NCBI GenBank assembly: GCA_016932785.1 | Contig: JAFGCJ010000001.1 | Coordinates: 79,113-143,112 of the forward strand | Source of the DNA: Candidatus Dojkabacteria bacterium | GTDB lineage: Bacteria > Patescibacteria > Dojkabacteria > SC72 > JAFGCJ01 | Direction of reading: 5' to 3' | DNA length: 64,000 nucleotides | Part shown: positions 1 through 8,974 of the stretch, one piece after another | How the letters are laid out: every line of letters begins with the position of its first letter | Numbering within the stretch: position 1 is the stretch's first letter | The notes under the pieces: generated by a model | Databases searched by the model: none | Seen by the model: only the letters and a program-made list of their open reading frames with translations | What the model was told of the DNA's origin: nothing | Program-made: the position numbers and the translations under genes

Positions 1-197
1 CAGACGCGCTTGCTTTTATAGTTTTTGAGTCGGTTACCGGGATCCCCCATTTTTTTGATGAGGGAGGTGGATATATTTCTGAGCCGAGTGATGTTGAGTA
101 TGAACTTTTATTAAACATAAGAAATCGAACTAATGGAGTTTACGTAGAGAAGGCAGGAGATGTAGGGCTACTTCTTAATTTTGAGTTTGAGGACTAG
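1..197 (+). CDS. C-terminal fragment, probable pseudopilin-like protein
   Basis: An open frame runs in from the left edge (codons in phase with position 3) and ends with TAG at 195-197, giving about 64 residues. The N-terminus lies outside the window, so no prepilin motif can be seen. The residues are mixed polar and hydrophobic with no cysteine. It ends 5 bases before a PilV-like minor pilin and is followed by PilW- and PilX-like genes, so by position it is probably the first minor pilin (FimU/GspH-like) of the same operon. That role is inferred from context only. Confidence 0.55.
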   Translation, partial: DALAFIVFESVTGIPHFFDEGGGYISEPSDVEYELLLNIRNRTNGVYVEKAGDVGLLLNFEFED

Positions 198-202
198 GGC
201 AA

Positions 203-1348
203 ATGAAGGTCACATACTTGAAAAAAATAGTTGATTCGGAAGAAGCGGTAGGATTTGTGGAAAGCCTGATTGCAATACTAATTGTAGGTGTTGCGTCCGT
301 TGCTCTATTATCGATATCTGCGGCAGTTGTGAGAGAAGCCAAGAGGAATGAGATTAGGGATGCCAGAACTCAATATGCTGTAGAGGGTATGGAAAAGGTT
401 CGTTGGATCGCCGAAGTAGATGACATTCCCGGGCCCGGTTACTACTGTCTTACTGATGATGACGGGTGCGATGGTGAAGGTTATCTAAAATTGATTGAGG
501 GTGAGAGATGCTCGGAGAATAATGATGGATCTGGAGAATGTGGAAGGCTTCCCCTCTCTACCGGGTCTGAATTCTTTTATCGTGAAATATATATTGAGGA
601 TGCTGATAGTGGATCTGTTAAGTTTGAGGTATTGGTCGGTGAATTAAGACGTCCGTCCTCAACAAAGAGTGAATCCAGCATTGTAGGACACATCGGAGGT
701 TTAAGGGACTATACTCCGGAAGAGTCTCTTTGTCATAGTGATGGTACAGCAAGAACAACAGGTTGGGGAGAGAATCTATATGACTGTGAGGGAGAAAACA
801 AAAGATGTGTTGATGGGGAATGTGTTACGTGTGACGGTGTTCTTTTCGATGATGGGTGTGGAGGGTGTGCCGGACAGGGAGGTAAAGCATGTTGGTATGT
901 CGGCAGTGCAAGTTGTAATAGTGTTTGCAGTGTTGCTGGCTCCAGTTGTGTAAATCCTCCGGACGCCAGTCATCACTGGAATGCAAAGGATGGCCTGTTC
1001 TCTGCGTTCGGATATTCAGGCTGCACGATAAATAGCTCTACCTTTCCAAATTGTCCAGGTATAGTAAAAGAGACACAGAAGATTTATTACTGTTCTACCG
1101 GGGCTGAAATTAGGGAACCGATAGACAGATATTTCCGTAACATATCTATTGATGATCCGATAGATTTGCCATCTACCTTGTGCTCTCTTGAGGGTGTTAA
1201 GAAGAGAACCGTCTGTTATAAATTATCTTCTGGTGCATACAGCGGATGTTCTACATATCGGAATCTAGGAAATGATGTGATAGATCGTCCCCCATTGAAG
1301 ATACTTGTGGATTATGAATTTTCTCGATTGTGTGTTTGTGAGCATTAG
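203..1348 (+). CDS. PilV-like minor pilin with cysteine-rich C-terminal domain
   Basis: This is a 381-residue type IV pilin-like protein. After a short charged leader comes a hydrophobic segment (about residues 16-40) with the start GFVESLIAILIVG, as in PilV-type minor pilins. Aligning the conserved Glu at mature position 5 puts cleavage after EEA, so Ala rather than Gly would be at -1; cleavage after the Gly would leave the Glu at +3. The hydrophobic helix is followed by a charged helix and then a domain with many cysteines (about residues 175-310), unusual for a minor pilin and probably disulfide-bonded outside the cell. The ATG is preceded by a weak GAGG. It belongs to the minor pilin operon with the genes on both sides. 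Confidence 0.75.
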   Translation: MKVTYLKKIVDSEEAVGFVESLIAILIVGVASVALLSISAAVVREAKRNEIRDARTQYAVEGMEKVRWIAEVDDIPGPGYYCLTDDDGCDGEGYLKLIEGERCSENNDGSGECGRLPLSTGSEFFYREIYIEDADSGSVKFEVLVGELRRPSSTKSESSIVGHIGGLRDYTPEESLCHSDGTARTTGWGENLYDCEGENKRCVDGECVTCDGVLFDDGCGGCAGQGGKACWYVGSASCNSVCSVAGSSCVNPPDASHHWNAKDGLFSAFGYSGCTINSSTFPNCPGIVKETQKIYYCSTGAEIREPIDRYFRNISIDDPIDLPSTLCSLEGVKKRTVCYKLSSGAYSGCSTYRNLGNDVIDRPPLKILVDYEFSRLCVCEH

Positions 1349-1373
1349 GATTTAATTTGTTACGAATCATTTT

Positions 1374-1970
1374 TTGTTACCAGGAAGAAACCCGGAAACA
1401 AAGGAGGAAGGATATACACTAATTGAAGTTCTGTTAACGATTTTTATTATGGGTATGATACTTCTTCTTGTTAATGTCATCCTTATATCCTTGATTCGTG
1501 TTAGTTATGATACTGACGCGAGGATGAAAGTTCGGCAGGGAGTCGAATTTTCTCTTGAGGTTATTAGGAACAATATTAAAAGTGCCAGTCCTGCAACCAT
1601 AAGACTGAAAAATGCGGGTTCTGACGTGGTTGAGTGTACTACAACACATGATAATCCTCAGGATTGTGAGCTTCATATGAGTCTTGCTGAGGAAGGTGCT
1701 GAAATTGTTTTTTCTAGAATCGAAGAACAAGGTAAAGGTCGCTTGAGGGCAACTTGGACTTCGAGTAATCAGTACATCAATCTTACCTCTCTTGAAGACA
1801 TTGATGTAAAAAGTGTGATGTTTAGTTCAAACAGGAACGATGTAACTGGTACAGTTGAAATTATTATTATTGTCCAGGCGGATTCCAGTAAGCTCCGATC
1901 TGGTGGTGATCCGATTGTTGAAGACTTCTACAAGCAGGCAACTATAATTACCAGGGGTCAGGAATTATAG
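1374..1970 (+). CDS. PilW/PulJ-like minor pilin
   Basis: This 198-residue protein has a textbook prepilin motif, EEGYTLIEVLLTIFIMG, near residues 11-27: Gly at -1, an aromatic residue at +1 and Glu at +5. The N-terminal helix continues into a charged amphipathic stretch and a beta-rich C-terminal part, the layout of PilW/GspJ minor pilins. Prepilin peptidase would cut after the Gly. No ATG is available after the upstream in-frame stop at 1353, so a TTG at 1374 is the likely start. It lies between PilV-like and PilX-like genes, matching the order of minor pilin operons in other bacteria. Confidence 0.8.
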   Translation: MLPGRNPETKEEGYTLIEVLLTIFIMGMILLLVNVILISLIRVSYDTDARMKVRQGVEFSLEVIRNNIKSASPATIRLKNAGSDVVECTTTHDNPQDCELHMSLAEEGAEIVFSRIEEQGKGRLRATWTSSNQYINLTSLEDIDVKSVMFSSNRNDVTGTVEIIIIVQADSSKLRSGGDPIVEDFYKQATIITRGQEL

Positions 1971-2038
1971 TTGAAACTGTCTGCTTTTAGATGTCCTTTG
2001 TGTTTGACAATTCCCCTTCAATAATCTATTCTGATATT

Positions 2039-2947
2039 ATGAAAAGATTACTAAAAGAGCATTCCGGAAGGCATTATTTAAAAGATGATTCAGGTCAAGC
2101 TCTTGTCGTGGTATTACTTCTGTTAGTTATAGCTGCAATTATTGCTGTTGCAATATCTTTTCGAACTATCCAGGATATTAGGAGAACGGGTGAGGAAAAG
2201 GCCTCAAAAGACGCTGCGACTCAAGTAGAGTCGATGCTAGATGTTGTTTCAAGTCCTGTAGTTTTTGATGAAGTTATCTATAACTGTGGTGAATATTGGG
2301 CTATAGGTCAGGTCTGCGAACTTGAGATGGAAGATTTAAATAATCTTCTTGGTACTGACGTAGAGTGTGAGGATGCTGGAGTGAAGCTAAGACCAGACGA
2401 TGGAGTTCAAGATTTTCTTATCGAAAAGGATGACGTATTTGAGTTAAACCTCGAAGACGTTGGTGCCGGGTCTCTTTGTATTAGCTGGGATCAAGGTACA
2501 GGAAATGTTGCAGATTATGTAACTTTGAGCTCTTATCTTCATCAGGACGAATGTCGCGTTGAGTACCAGATGACAATGGGAGGAACTGTCTATCATGCGA
2601 CAAATTGTGTTGAAAGAGTAAGAGGATTTACCTATTCGAATCCAGATTCATGGGGGAACAGTGGTCTTGTTCAGATTTCAGGCGGTAGTTGTGGTAATTT
2701 CGATTTTAGTGAGGATGTTGAAGTTATACGGATAAGACCTGTCGGGGGAAATGCGAGAATTACTCTTTCCAATCTGCCGGATGATTTACCTCCACAAACA
2801 GCTAGTCTTCATGGTTATTGTTACACAACAGCTACCGATGGTGGTGAGGTTTATCAAGAATTGGTAAGAAAGATTACAGTTAATCCTTTTCTTCCGTCGA
2901 TTTTTGATTATGTGTTGTTTAGTGGAGACGACGCTGTGATAAAATAG
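2039..2947 (+). CDS. PilX-like minor pilin-family protein
   Basis: The N-terminal part reads DDSGQALVVVLLLLVIAAII followed by a charged helix, the pattern of the PilX N-terminal domain, which keeps the membrane helix but lacks a clean GF motif. The rest is an acidic, beta-rich domain with several cysteines. The frame is open from an ATG at 1991; I prefer the ATG at 2039 because it leaves a short basic leader before the membrane helix. Neither start has a clear Shine-Dalgarno site. It follows the PilW-like gene and precedes a response regulator. It is probably a tip or priming component of the pilus; the exact role is not visible from sequence. Confidence 0.7.
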   Translation: MKRLLKEHSGRHYLKDDSGQALVVVLLLLVIAAIIAVAISFRTIQDIRRTGEEKASKDAATQVESMLDVVSSPVVFDEVIYNCGEYWAIGQVCELEMEDLNNLLGTDVECEDAGVKLRPDDGVQDFLIEKDDVFELNLEDVGAGSLCISWDQGTGNVADYVTLSSYLHQDECRVEYQMTMGGTVYHATNCVERVRGFTYSNPDSWGNSGLVQISGGSCGNFDFSEDVEVIRIRPVGGNARITLSNLPDDLPPQTASLHGYCYTTATDGGEVYQELVRKITVNPFLPSIFDYVLFSGDDAVIK

Positions 2948-2987
2948 TCTTGATCCACTGCCGGATAATTTATTAAAAAAACTTGGT

Positions 2988-3383
2988 ATGAAGAATAATA
3001 AGCATGTTGTACTTATTGTAGAAGATGAGGCGGCCCTTCTTGATTCGTATGCTGAAATAATAGAAGACGCCGGGTTTGTCGCAATGAAAGCTCAGGATGG
3101 CTATAAGGGACTAGACTCTCTTGAGGCAAATAAAGGGGTTATAGATATGGTGCTTCTTGACCTCATGATGCCGGGACTTGATGGGCTGGATGTTCTAAAG
3201 CAGGTCCGTGATGATAAGGCAAAATATGGCGATCTTCCGATTATTGTTTTAACCAATCTCTCCAGCGAAAGAGTTATTAAGGAGGCGTTTGAGAGAGGCG
3301 CAAATGGATATCTTATGAAGACAGAATTGGAGCCGGATCAGATCGTCGGAGAAATAGAAATTGCTCTTGGATTAAAAAAGTAG
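2988..3383 (+). CDS. Receiver-only response regulator (CheY-like)
   Basis: A 131-residue stand-alone receiver domain. The key residues are all present: acidic pair E12-D13, phospho-acceptor D58 in LLDLMMPG, T89 in the LTN switch region and K111 in YLMK. There is no output domain, so it should act by protein-protein contact, like CheY or PilG/PilH. It lies inside the minor pilin and secreted-protein operon with no histidine kinase next to it, which suggests control of pilus assembly or twitching. The kinase partner is not in this window. Confidence 0.9.
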   Translation: MKNNKHVVLIVEDEAALLDSYAEIIEDAGFVAMKAQDGYKGLDSLEANKGVIDMVLLDLMMPGLDGLDVLKQVRDDKAKYGDLPIIVLTNLSSERVIKEAFERGANGYLMKTELEPDQIVGEIEIALGLKK

Positions 3384-3419
3384 GTTTAATATTTTCTATG
3401 CGTAACGAGGGACTGCCTT

Positions 3420-4862
3420 ATGAGTTTAAGGGATTTGTTGCAAAAAATTAACTGGAAGATTGTACTAGGTATCTTGTCGGGTGTCGTTGTTTTGGGTGCA
3501 GTATTTTTCTATTGGTATGTTACTTTCTGGTTGAATCGGGAGGACGATGAGGTAAAGAAGATAGAATTTGAGCATACTTTCTGTGAAGAAAATCCAGAAG
3601 ATGTGGAAATGGATTTTCTGATTGACGAGTCATATATTTCAATTCTCTATAATTATGCTAATGATGAGGCTTTTCGTGAGGATCCGATAAAGGCCTTTTC
3701 GGAAAGTATAGTTGTAACAGGCAATGGTGATGGTGTTGAGTCAAGCGCGCAGGATTTCTACGTCGGGAGGACTATAGACTTTATGTATTTCAGTGAATAT
3801 TGGGGTCTCAAGAAGAACGATGAGACTTATCTGGACTATGCTGAAGATGTGAAGGATTTTTTCTATAATAAAGTAAGGCCTTTCGCCTCGAGAGAAGATG
3901 CTAAATATATAAGTGTTACTCCCTACTCCATCTGTTATCCTCTTAAGAACGAGGATCTTCTTGATGATGAATTTAAGCAGTTTGTTGAAGAAATATGTCT
4001 TACTCAGAACCATGATGCTGATAGGCTTGTTTCTCCATGTGTCCAGGAGGATTTTACTTCTGGTGATTTAGAAGATCTTTTTTCTATGATTAAGGCCGAT
4101 GATGAAGATGGTGTCATTGGTTTTATGAAGGAGAATGGATTTGAAGAAAAAATTGATAAGCCCTATGTTATTGATTTATCAGACAAAATAGTCGATTATG
4201 TGATTCTTCAGAAACCAGAATATCTATCTGATCTTACCGATTATGGTCAGACGGAAATTGATGAATTAAAGAAGGAAAATGACAATTTTGGTAAAAACGA
4301 GTGGTCTCAAGAGTTTGCAGAAACTGTTACTGACAAGGACAACCTTAGTGCCTGTCTTTATGAGAGAATGTACAGAGATCTTTCTGAGTCTTTATCATTT
4401 ATTTATACCAGAGGTAAGCAGTTCGGTGGTTACCTCCCTCAGGATTCAACAATCAGTCTTCTTAACTCACTGAAATATATTATTAATTCAGAGAATCTTA
4501 GCTCTGCAGAGAATAATCTTTTGAAAGATATTTACTCATATTTAAAAGATAACCTTGATGATTTATACGAGCGTGGTGACTGGAGAAAAAATGGATACAC
4601 GGATATCGCGTCACTTGAGCTCTGTCTCGAGGATGAGATTCTGAGATTTCATGTTCCGGACGCATATGAGCAGACAGATGCTGCATGTCCTTACAGTGAG
4701 TATATGAGGGCAATGATAGTGGAGAAATCTTGCGAAGAAACAGATGGAGAGTATCTTCTGGTATTTCAGGATTTGGGGGACGAGGAAGAGGCATATGGCC
4801 AGGTTTTTAATACATTGAGAGTGTTATTTAACTTGGGGTTGATTGAGGATAGTGGGAATTAG
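3420..4862 (+). CDS. Membrane-anchored protein of unknown function
   Basis: A 480-residue protein with a short cytoplasmic N-terminus, one transmembrane helix (about residues 14-36) and a large, strongly acidic extracytoplasmic domain that looks mostly helical, with scattered cysteines. I do not recognise a family. It sits between the response regulator and the first large cysteine-rich secreted protein, whose start overlaps its end, so the two are probably co-translated. A role in pilus or surface-protein assembly is inferred only from position. Confidence 0.7.
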   Translation: MSLRDLLQKINWKIVLGILSGVVVLGAVFFYWYVTFWLNREDDEVKKIEFEHTFCEENPEDVEMDFLIDESYISILYNYANDEAFREDPIKAFSESIVVTGNGDGVESSAQDFYVGRTIDFMYFSEYWGLKKNDETYLDYAEDVKDFFYNKVRPFASREDAKYISVTPYSICYPLKNEDLLDDEFKQFVEEICLTQNHDADRLVSPCVQEDFTSGDLEDLFSMIKADDEDGVIGFMKENGFEEKIDKPYVIDLSDKIVDYVILQKPEYLSDLTDYGQTEIDELKKENDNFGKNEWSQEFAETVTDKDNLSACLYERMYRDLSESLSFIYTRGKQFGGYLPQDSTISLLNSLKYIINSENLSSAENNLLKDIYSYLKDNLDDLYERGDWRKNGYTDIASLELCLEDEILRFHVPDAYEQTDAACPYSEYMRAMIVEKSCEETDGEYLLVFQDLGDEEEAYGQVFNTLRVLFNLGLIEDSGN

Positions 4863-7800
4863 CAGAACGGATGGAAAAATAAGAATTAGGTTGTTACATT
4901 TTGTGACCCGTGTGGTTCTCCCTGTTCTGTTTTTTGGAACATTCATTGTTCTTACAGGCGATTTTCTGTATGGAAGCGCTGAAGCTGGTTGTAGCAGTTG
5001 TTCCTGTACCTCAGGTTGTTCCGGTTGCGATTCGGGATTTTCAACCTGCGGTGGTTGTGGAGATTGTTGTAGCCATTCAAATGCCTATCGTGCTGCAAAT
5101 TGTGGGGGTGGATGCTGCGACTGTTATGGCTGTGGTAATTACAGTTGTGACAATCCCCCGCCTTGTACACCGGGATGTTCATGTTCTCCCCATTGTGATT
5201 CAGGTGAAAGTACTACGTATTCTGGACCCTACTGTGATGCAGGGCGTGAGAGCTGTTCCTGTACAGATGGTTGTGGAGATCGTCATACTCACCACGGTGA
5301 TGACTGTTATTTACCGGAGACCAATTATGCTCCGGAAAATCTTCAGCATATATACTACTGTGTTGGAGGTGTAGCCGCTTCTAATTGTACAGAGATTTCC
5401 CAGAATGCAAGCGTTCATACCATAGTAACAATGCCAAGTGCTGGAACTCCTGTTTATATAGCAGTGAATACTGTCCCCGTACCATCTGGCAGTAACACTC
5501 GTGGTGTCAGATATATCTTTAGAGTTGATAACGAATCAAACTCTTGGGTAAATTGTGGATCTGGACCTTCGCAAACTTATGATCATTGTGGTGACCAACG
5601 CGCAGAGAACTATACTATCAATCTTCGAGATCGGATCGGAATTGTAGAAGGAGCCTCCTATCACACCTGGGCGTGGGCGGGAACTCTTGACAGGTGTGAT
5701 GATGATATTAAATTAAGTGGGAGAATTGATGGCTATTTCAAAATTAATCATTTACCCAGAGTAATATCATCTTCGCCCAGTACTGGTATTTCGGGAAATG
5801 AACCAGATGAGGAGCCGTCGAGCTCTTGTGATGACCATAATCCCCAGACATATTCGATAACCTATCGAGACCTTGATGGAACGGGACATATCAATTTTGC
5901 AGCGCTCTGGATTGATGATGCAATACCTCATGTTTCCAATGTCCAGAGCTCGGTTCAGGCATCAATAAGCAGGCAGGGGGGAGGTTGGGTTCTTAATGGA
6001 CTTGGTCTAAGTTCAGGAGTTGAGATTGGTGTGTGGGCCTATGCGAAGGTTATTGGTGATTGTGCACTGCCAGGAAATATCCCTAAAGCCGAGATTTTGA
6101 TTGATGATGTTTCGGTAAGGACCTTTGATGTAGATGTTGGAAACAGCGGCAGTGATTATAAGTATTATTCTTTTACGTATAACGGGTCGGTCAGTGCAGA
6201 CAGAATTAAAGTCAGACAGGCCAATCATTGCTGGATGCCAGCACCTGGGAATCATAACAGCTGGCTTTGGGTAGATAAATTGGTAATTAATGGTGTCAAC
6301 TATGAGTCTGAAGCGCCTACTACGCGCTCTGTTGGGAAATGGTATGAGAATCGCTGTGATCCTGAACCTGGGCATTATCTAGAATCAGAGGAGCTTAATT
6401 GTGGTAATTCGTATTTTGATTATGCTGGGTCGACTGTTTTCCCTGATACCAGCGATTATAGAAACTATGCCTGGAATGTCCCTTCTGGTGGTCTTGGAGT
6501 GAGTGATGGCAGTGAGCCTCAGTTATACATGCCTGCCCCAGGAAGGGGCAATTCTGCTTGTACGTCGGATGCTGGCGGTTGTGAAGGCTCCGATGTGGGA
6601 ATTGCACTTACAAATATCACGGAAAGCGGGAATGATCTTATTGTTGACTGGAAGGTCTGGTATTTTGGAAATATAGGTAATGATCTGGATATATATGGTT
6701 GGACAAGCGATTTTGTTGGTCAGGCAAGCGGATGGGTTGATATTGGCGATTGGTTCCTGGATCTAAGAGCGCCTGAGGTTAGCATTAGTATTTCTCATAA
6801 TAATCTTCCAGGAAGGCCGTCGGATAGTATAGATTTCGATGAGTCAGCATCAGATAATGATAGTTTTGATACGGGTTTACGAAGAATATATGACCGAGTC
6901 TATAATGTTACTAATGCAGGAGAAACAAGGTCAGGTAGTATCGGTCCTGATGTTGGGGCTGGTGCAGCTGGAACATGGGATCCTCCTCCGACTGTTGTGA
7001 CAGGATTTACCGGTGGTGATGAGGTTACAGGGTCGACTTATGCGGAAGATATGGTATGTAATGTCTCTTCAGCAACGAGTAATCTTATGCAGGCCGGAGC
7101 TGAATGGATGCAGACAAAATATGGTGCAGTGTATGCGGCTCTTGGATTTGATAATCCTGTAATTTCCGGTCAGTTCATGAACTCTTTTGTGACTACTGGA
7201 GTTTACGACACCGATGAAGATTGGTTCTGGAATCCTGCCGACGATATTCTAAGCCAGAGAAGCTGGGCAACAAATCCGTACAATGACATGCATAGAGGCC
7301 TTGGGTGGTATGAGATGCTGAAGCGACTTGCTCGTAAATCTGAGTGGTTAAGATCTCATGATATTCTTACACCTACCGTGAGTGGTGGAAGAATTGACCT
7401 GGATAATATGAGTGAAGATGGGATCTATGAATATAATGGCTCAGATGATGTAACCGTGTTTTCTTCCAGCGGTCAGTGTTCGGGGAGGAAGATACTATTT
7501 GTCGATGCCGGAAATGTCGCAATAGAACCCGATATATTGCTAGCAAATGATAATTCCGCATGTTTGTTTGTGGTAAGAAACGATGTAAATATTGCTCCGG
7601 GAGCTGATGCTGGAAACGCTGATAATGAGGATATTATTCATGCCGGAATATTTGCTGACAGCTTCACGTCTGGTCCTGATAATGCATTTGATAAATTAAG
7701 AATCAGGGGTCTTGTGATTGCGAATGACACGAATTTCAACAGGGACCTTGTGTTTGAAGATAACCTACTCTACCCTGCAGAGTTGATAGTGTATGACTCA

Positions 7801-7902
7801 AGACTGCTCCATCTTTTGAGGGATATGCTTGGAAGTAGACCGTATGAGCAGTTTAAATGTGGTACTGTGAAGGATACTCCTGCATGTGAAGGGTGGGAGT
7901 AA
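4852..7902 (+). CDS. Large cysteine-rich secreted protein, PilY1-position paralogue 1
   Basis: A protein of about 1016 residues with an N-terminal signal or anchor (hydrophobic stretch near residues 15-40) followed by a dense cysteine-rich region (about residues 48-150). The middle is beta-rich with WD-, DG- and Cys-containing repeats. The last 290 or so residues, from EWMQTKYG to the end (CEGWE), are closely repeated in the paralogue at 8967-11342. It follows minor pilin genes where PilY1 tip adhesins lie in other operons, so a pilus-tip or surface-adhesin role is plausible, but I see no PilY1 propeller signature. A GTG at 4852 with GAGG just upstream is the likely start; a TTG at 4843 is also possible. 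The gene overlaps the upstream one. Confidence 0.75.
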   Translation: MGISRTDGKIRIRLLHFVTRVVLPVLFFGTFIVLTGDFLYGSAEAGCSSCSCTSGCSGCDSGFSTCGGCGDCCSHSNAYRAANCGGGCCDCYGCGNYSCDNPPPCTPGCSCSPHCDSGESTTYSGPYCDAGRESCSCTDGCGDRHTHHGDDCYLPETNYAPENLQHIYYCVGGVAASNCTEISQNASVHTIVTMPSAGTPVYIAVNTVPVPSGSNTRGVRYIFRVDNESNSWVNCGSGPSQTYDHCGDQRAENYTINLRDRIGIVEGASYHTWAWAGTLDRCDDDIKLSGRIDGYFKINHLPRVISSSPSTGISGNEPDEEPSSSCDDHNPQTYSITYRDLDGTGHINFAALWIDDAIPHVSNVQSSVQASISRQGGGWVLNGLGLSSGVEIGVWAYAKVIGDCALPGNIPKAEILIDDVSVRTFDVDVGNSGSDYKYYSFTYNGSVSADRIKVRQANHCWMPAPGNHNSWLWVDKLVINGVNYESEAPTTRSVGKWYENRCDPEPGHYLESEELNCGNSYFDYAGSTVFPDTSDYRNYAWNVPSGGLGVSDGSEPQLYMPAPGRGNSACTSDAGGCEGSDVGIALTNITESGNDLIVDWKVWYFGNIGNDLDIYGWTSDFVGQASGWVDIGDWFLDLRAPEVSISISHNNLPGRPSDSIDFDESASDNDSFDTGLRRIYDRVYNVTNAGETRSGSIGPDVGAGAAGTWDPPPTVVTGFTGGDEVTGSTYAEDMVCNVSSATSNLMQAGAEWMQTKYGAVYAALGFDNPVISGQFMNSFVTTGVYDTDEDWFWNPADDILSQRSWATNPYNDMHRGLGWYEMLKRLARKSEWLRSHDILTPTVSGGRIDLDNMSEDGIYEYNGSDDVTVFSSSGQCSGRKILFVDAGNVAIEPDILLANDNSACLFVVRNDVNIAPGADAGNADNEDIIHAGIFADSFTSGPDNAFDKLRIRGLVIANDTNFNRDLVFEDNLLYPAELIVYDSRLLHLLRDMLGSRPYEQFKCGTVKDTPACEGWE

Positions 7903-7997
7903 CCTAGTGTCTATTTTTGGGCTCCCCTTTTGACCTTGAATAGTGCTTCGTAGGTATGATATTTTGTAATAGTGTAGTAATTTGGCGTTTATCCTCT

Positions 7998-8513
7998 ATG
8001 GCTATAAAGAAAGCTAAGCTTCTAGATGTTTTTAACAAGCCCCTGTTCTGGGTAATTCTTATAGTTGTTAATCTTCTAGTTATTTATCTTTCGTTGCTGT
8101 GGGGGTATCAAACCTCCCGTCTTTCAAGCAGTTTTGACAATTTTGTTCAAGAGTCCGGTATTTGGCGTCTATTTGGACAAAAAAATTATAACGAGGGTGC
8201 ATTCATTTTTGATCCTTCCCTCAATATTTCACACCATTCAATAAAAGTTGATGCCTATTCAGGTTATCTCAACAAGGTCAATATTGAGGGTGAAAAGATA
8301 GTTTTAATTCTAAATTCTCAAAATAAAGAGGATTTCGAGGTTGAAATTCCAAAGGCTGAGGACGGTAAATACATTCTGTGTCAGAAGAATATGCCTTTTT
8401 GCCATGAGGGCTCTGTTGAAGATCTTACGATTGGTGACCTGGTTTGGGTTTATCGTGTTGAGGATATTGACGAAAAGACTGAGGATTATTATTTGTCTGG
8501 AAATTTTGAATGA
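7998..8513 (+). CDS. Single-pass membrane protein, function unknown
   Basis: About 171 residues from the ATG at 7998, with one transmembrane helix near residues 15-38 (LFWVILIVVNLLVIYLSLL) and a beta-rich extracytoplasmic domain. An upstream ATG at 7956 would add 14 residues; the later start leaves a basic leader before the helix. Its last four bases (ATGA, 8510-8513) include the start of the next gene, so they are translationally coupled. It lies between the two large cysteine-rich paralogues. No family recognised. Confidence 0.65.
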   Translation: MAIKKAKLLDVFNKPLFWVILIVVNLLVIYLSLLWGYQTSRLSSSFDNFVQESGIWRLFGQKNYNEGAFIFDPSLNISHHSIKVDAYSGYLNKVNIEGEKIVLILNSQNKEDFEVEIPKAEDGKYILCQKNMPFCHEGSVEDLTIGDLVWVYRVEDIDEKTEDYYLSGNFE

Positions 8514-8974
8514 AAAAAATACTGTTTAAAATACTACAAGTGGCCGGGATAATATCGTTAATAAGCATAGGGATATTTGGTCGGGTCGCCTTCTCTTTTC
8601 CTCGGGAAAATTATAATGGAAAATGTGAAAATTGTTCTCAACTTAATCTTCAGGTTATTTCAATATCATCGTCTGTAAAAATCGAAGATGAGGATGTATC
8701 GGGAGTGTTTTACGCCGATGAAGAAGGAGACATAATGGAGTCGGATTCTCTTGATGTTGATTGGTATAAAGAAATTTATGAAAACGACAAAATAACATTT
8801 CAGATGTTAGCAAAGCTTTCAAGTGATGATCGCCCTACCCTGTTTGTAACATCCGAGGAAGTTACAGATTACAATTTTCTTTCGTCGTATTGTAATAAGA
8901 TGACTCCAGGAATTTCCTATGACGGGGAATTTCTACCTGTTTGTTTTGAAATATTTAGAAACTACTATGACTAG
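8510..8974 (+). CDS. Small secreted or membrane-anchored protein, function unknown
   Basis: A 154-residue protein with an N-terminal hydrophobic segment (about residues 8-30) that could be a signal peptide or anchor, then a soluble domain starting with a CENC motif. It overlaps the upstream gene by ATGA and the next gene starts inside its end (8967), so the three genes are tightly coupled. Its layout resembles the upstream gene: N-terminal helix plus a small beta domain. No family recognised. Confidence 0.65.
   Translation: MKKILFKILQVAGIISLISIGIFGRVAFSFPRENYNGKCENCSQLNLQVISISSSVKIEDEDVSGVFYADEEGDIMESDSLDVDWYKEIYENDKITFQMLAKLSSDDRPTLFVTSEEVTDYNFLSSYCNKMTPGISYDGEFLPVCFEIFRNYYD

Noticed and set aside
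4910..5374. Plus-strand ORF of 154 codons inside the first cysteine-rich gene
   Set aside because: It lies wholly inside the larger frame, is strongly Val/Ile biased as expected from reading Cys/Gly-rich codons out of frame, and has no start signal.
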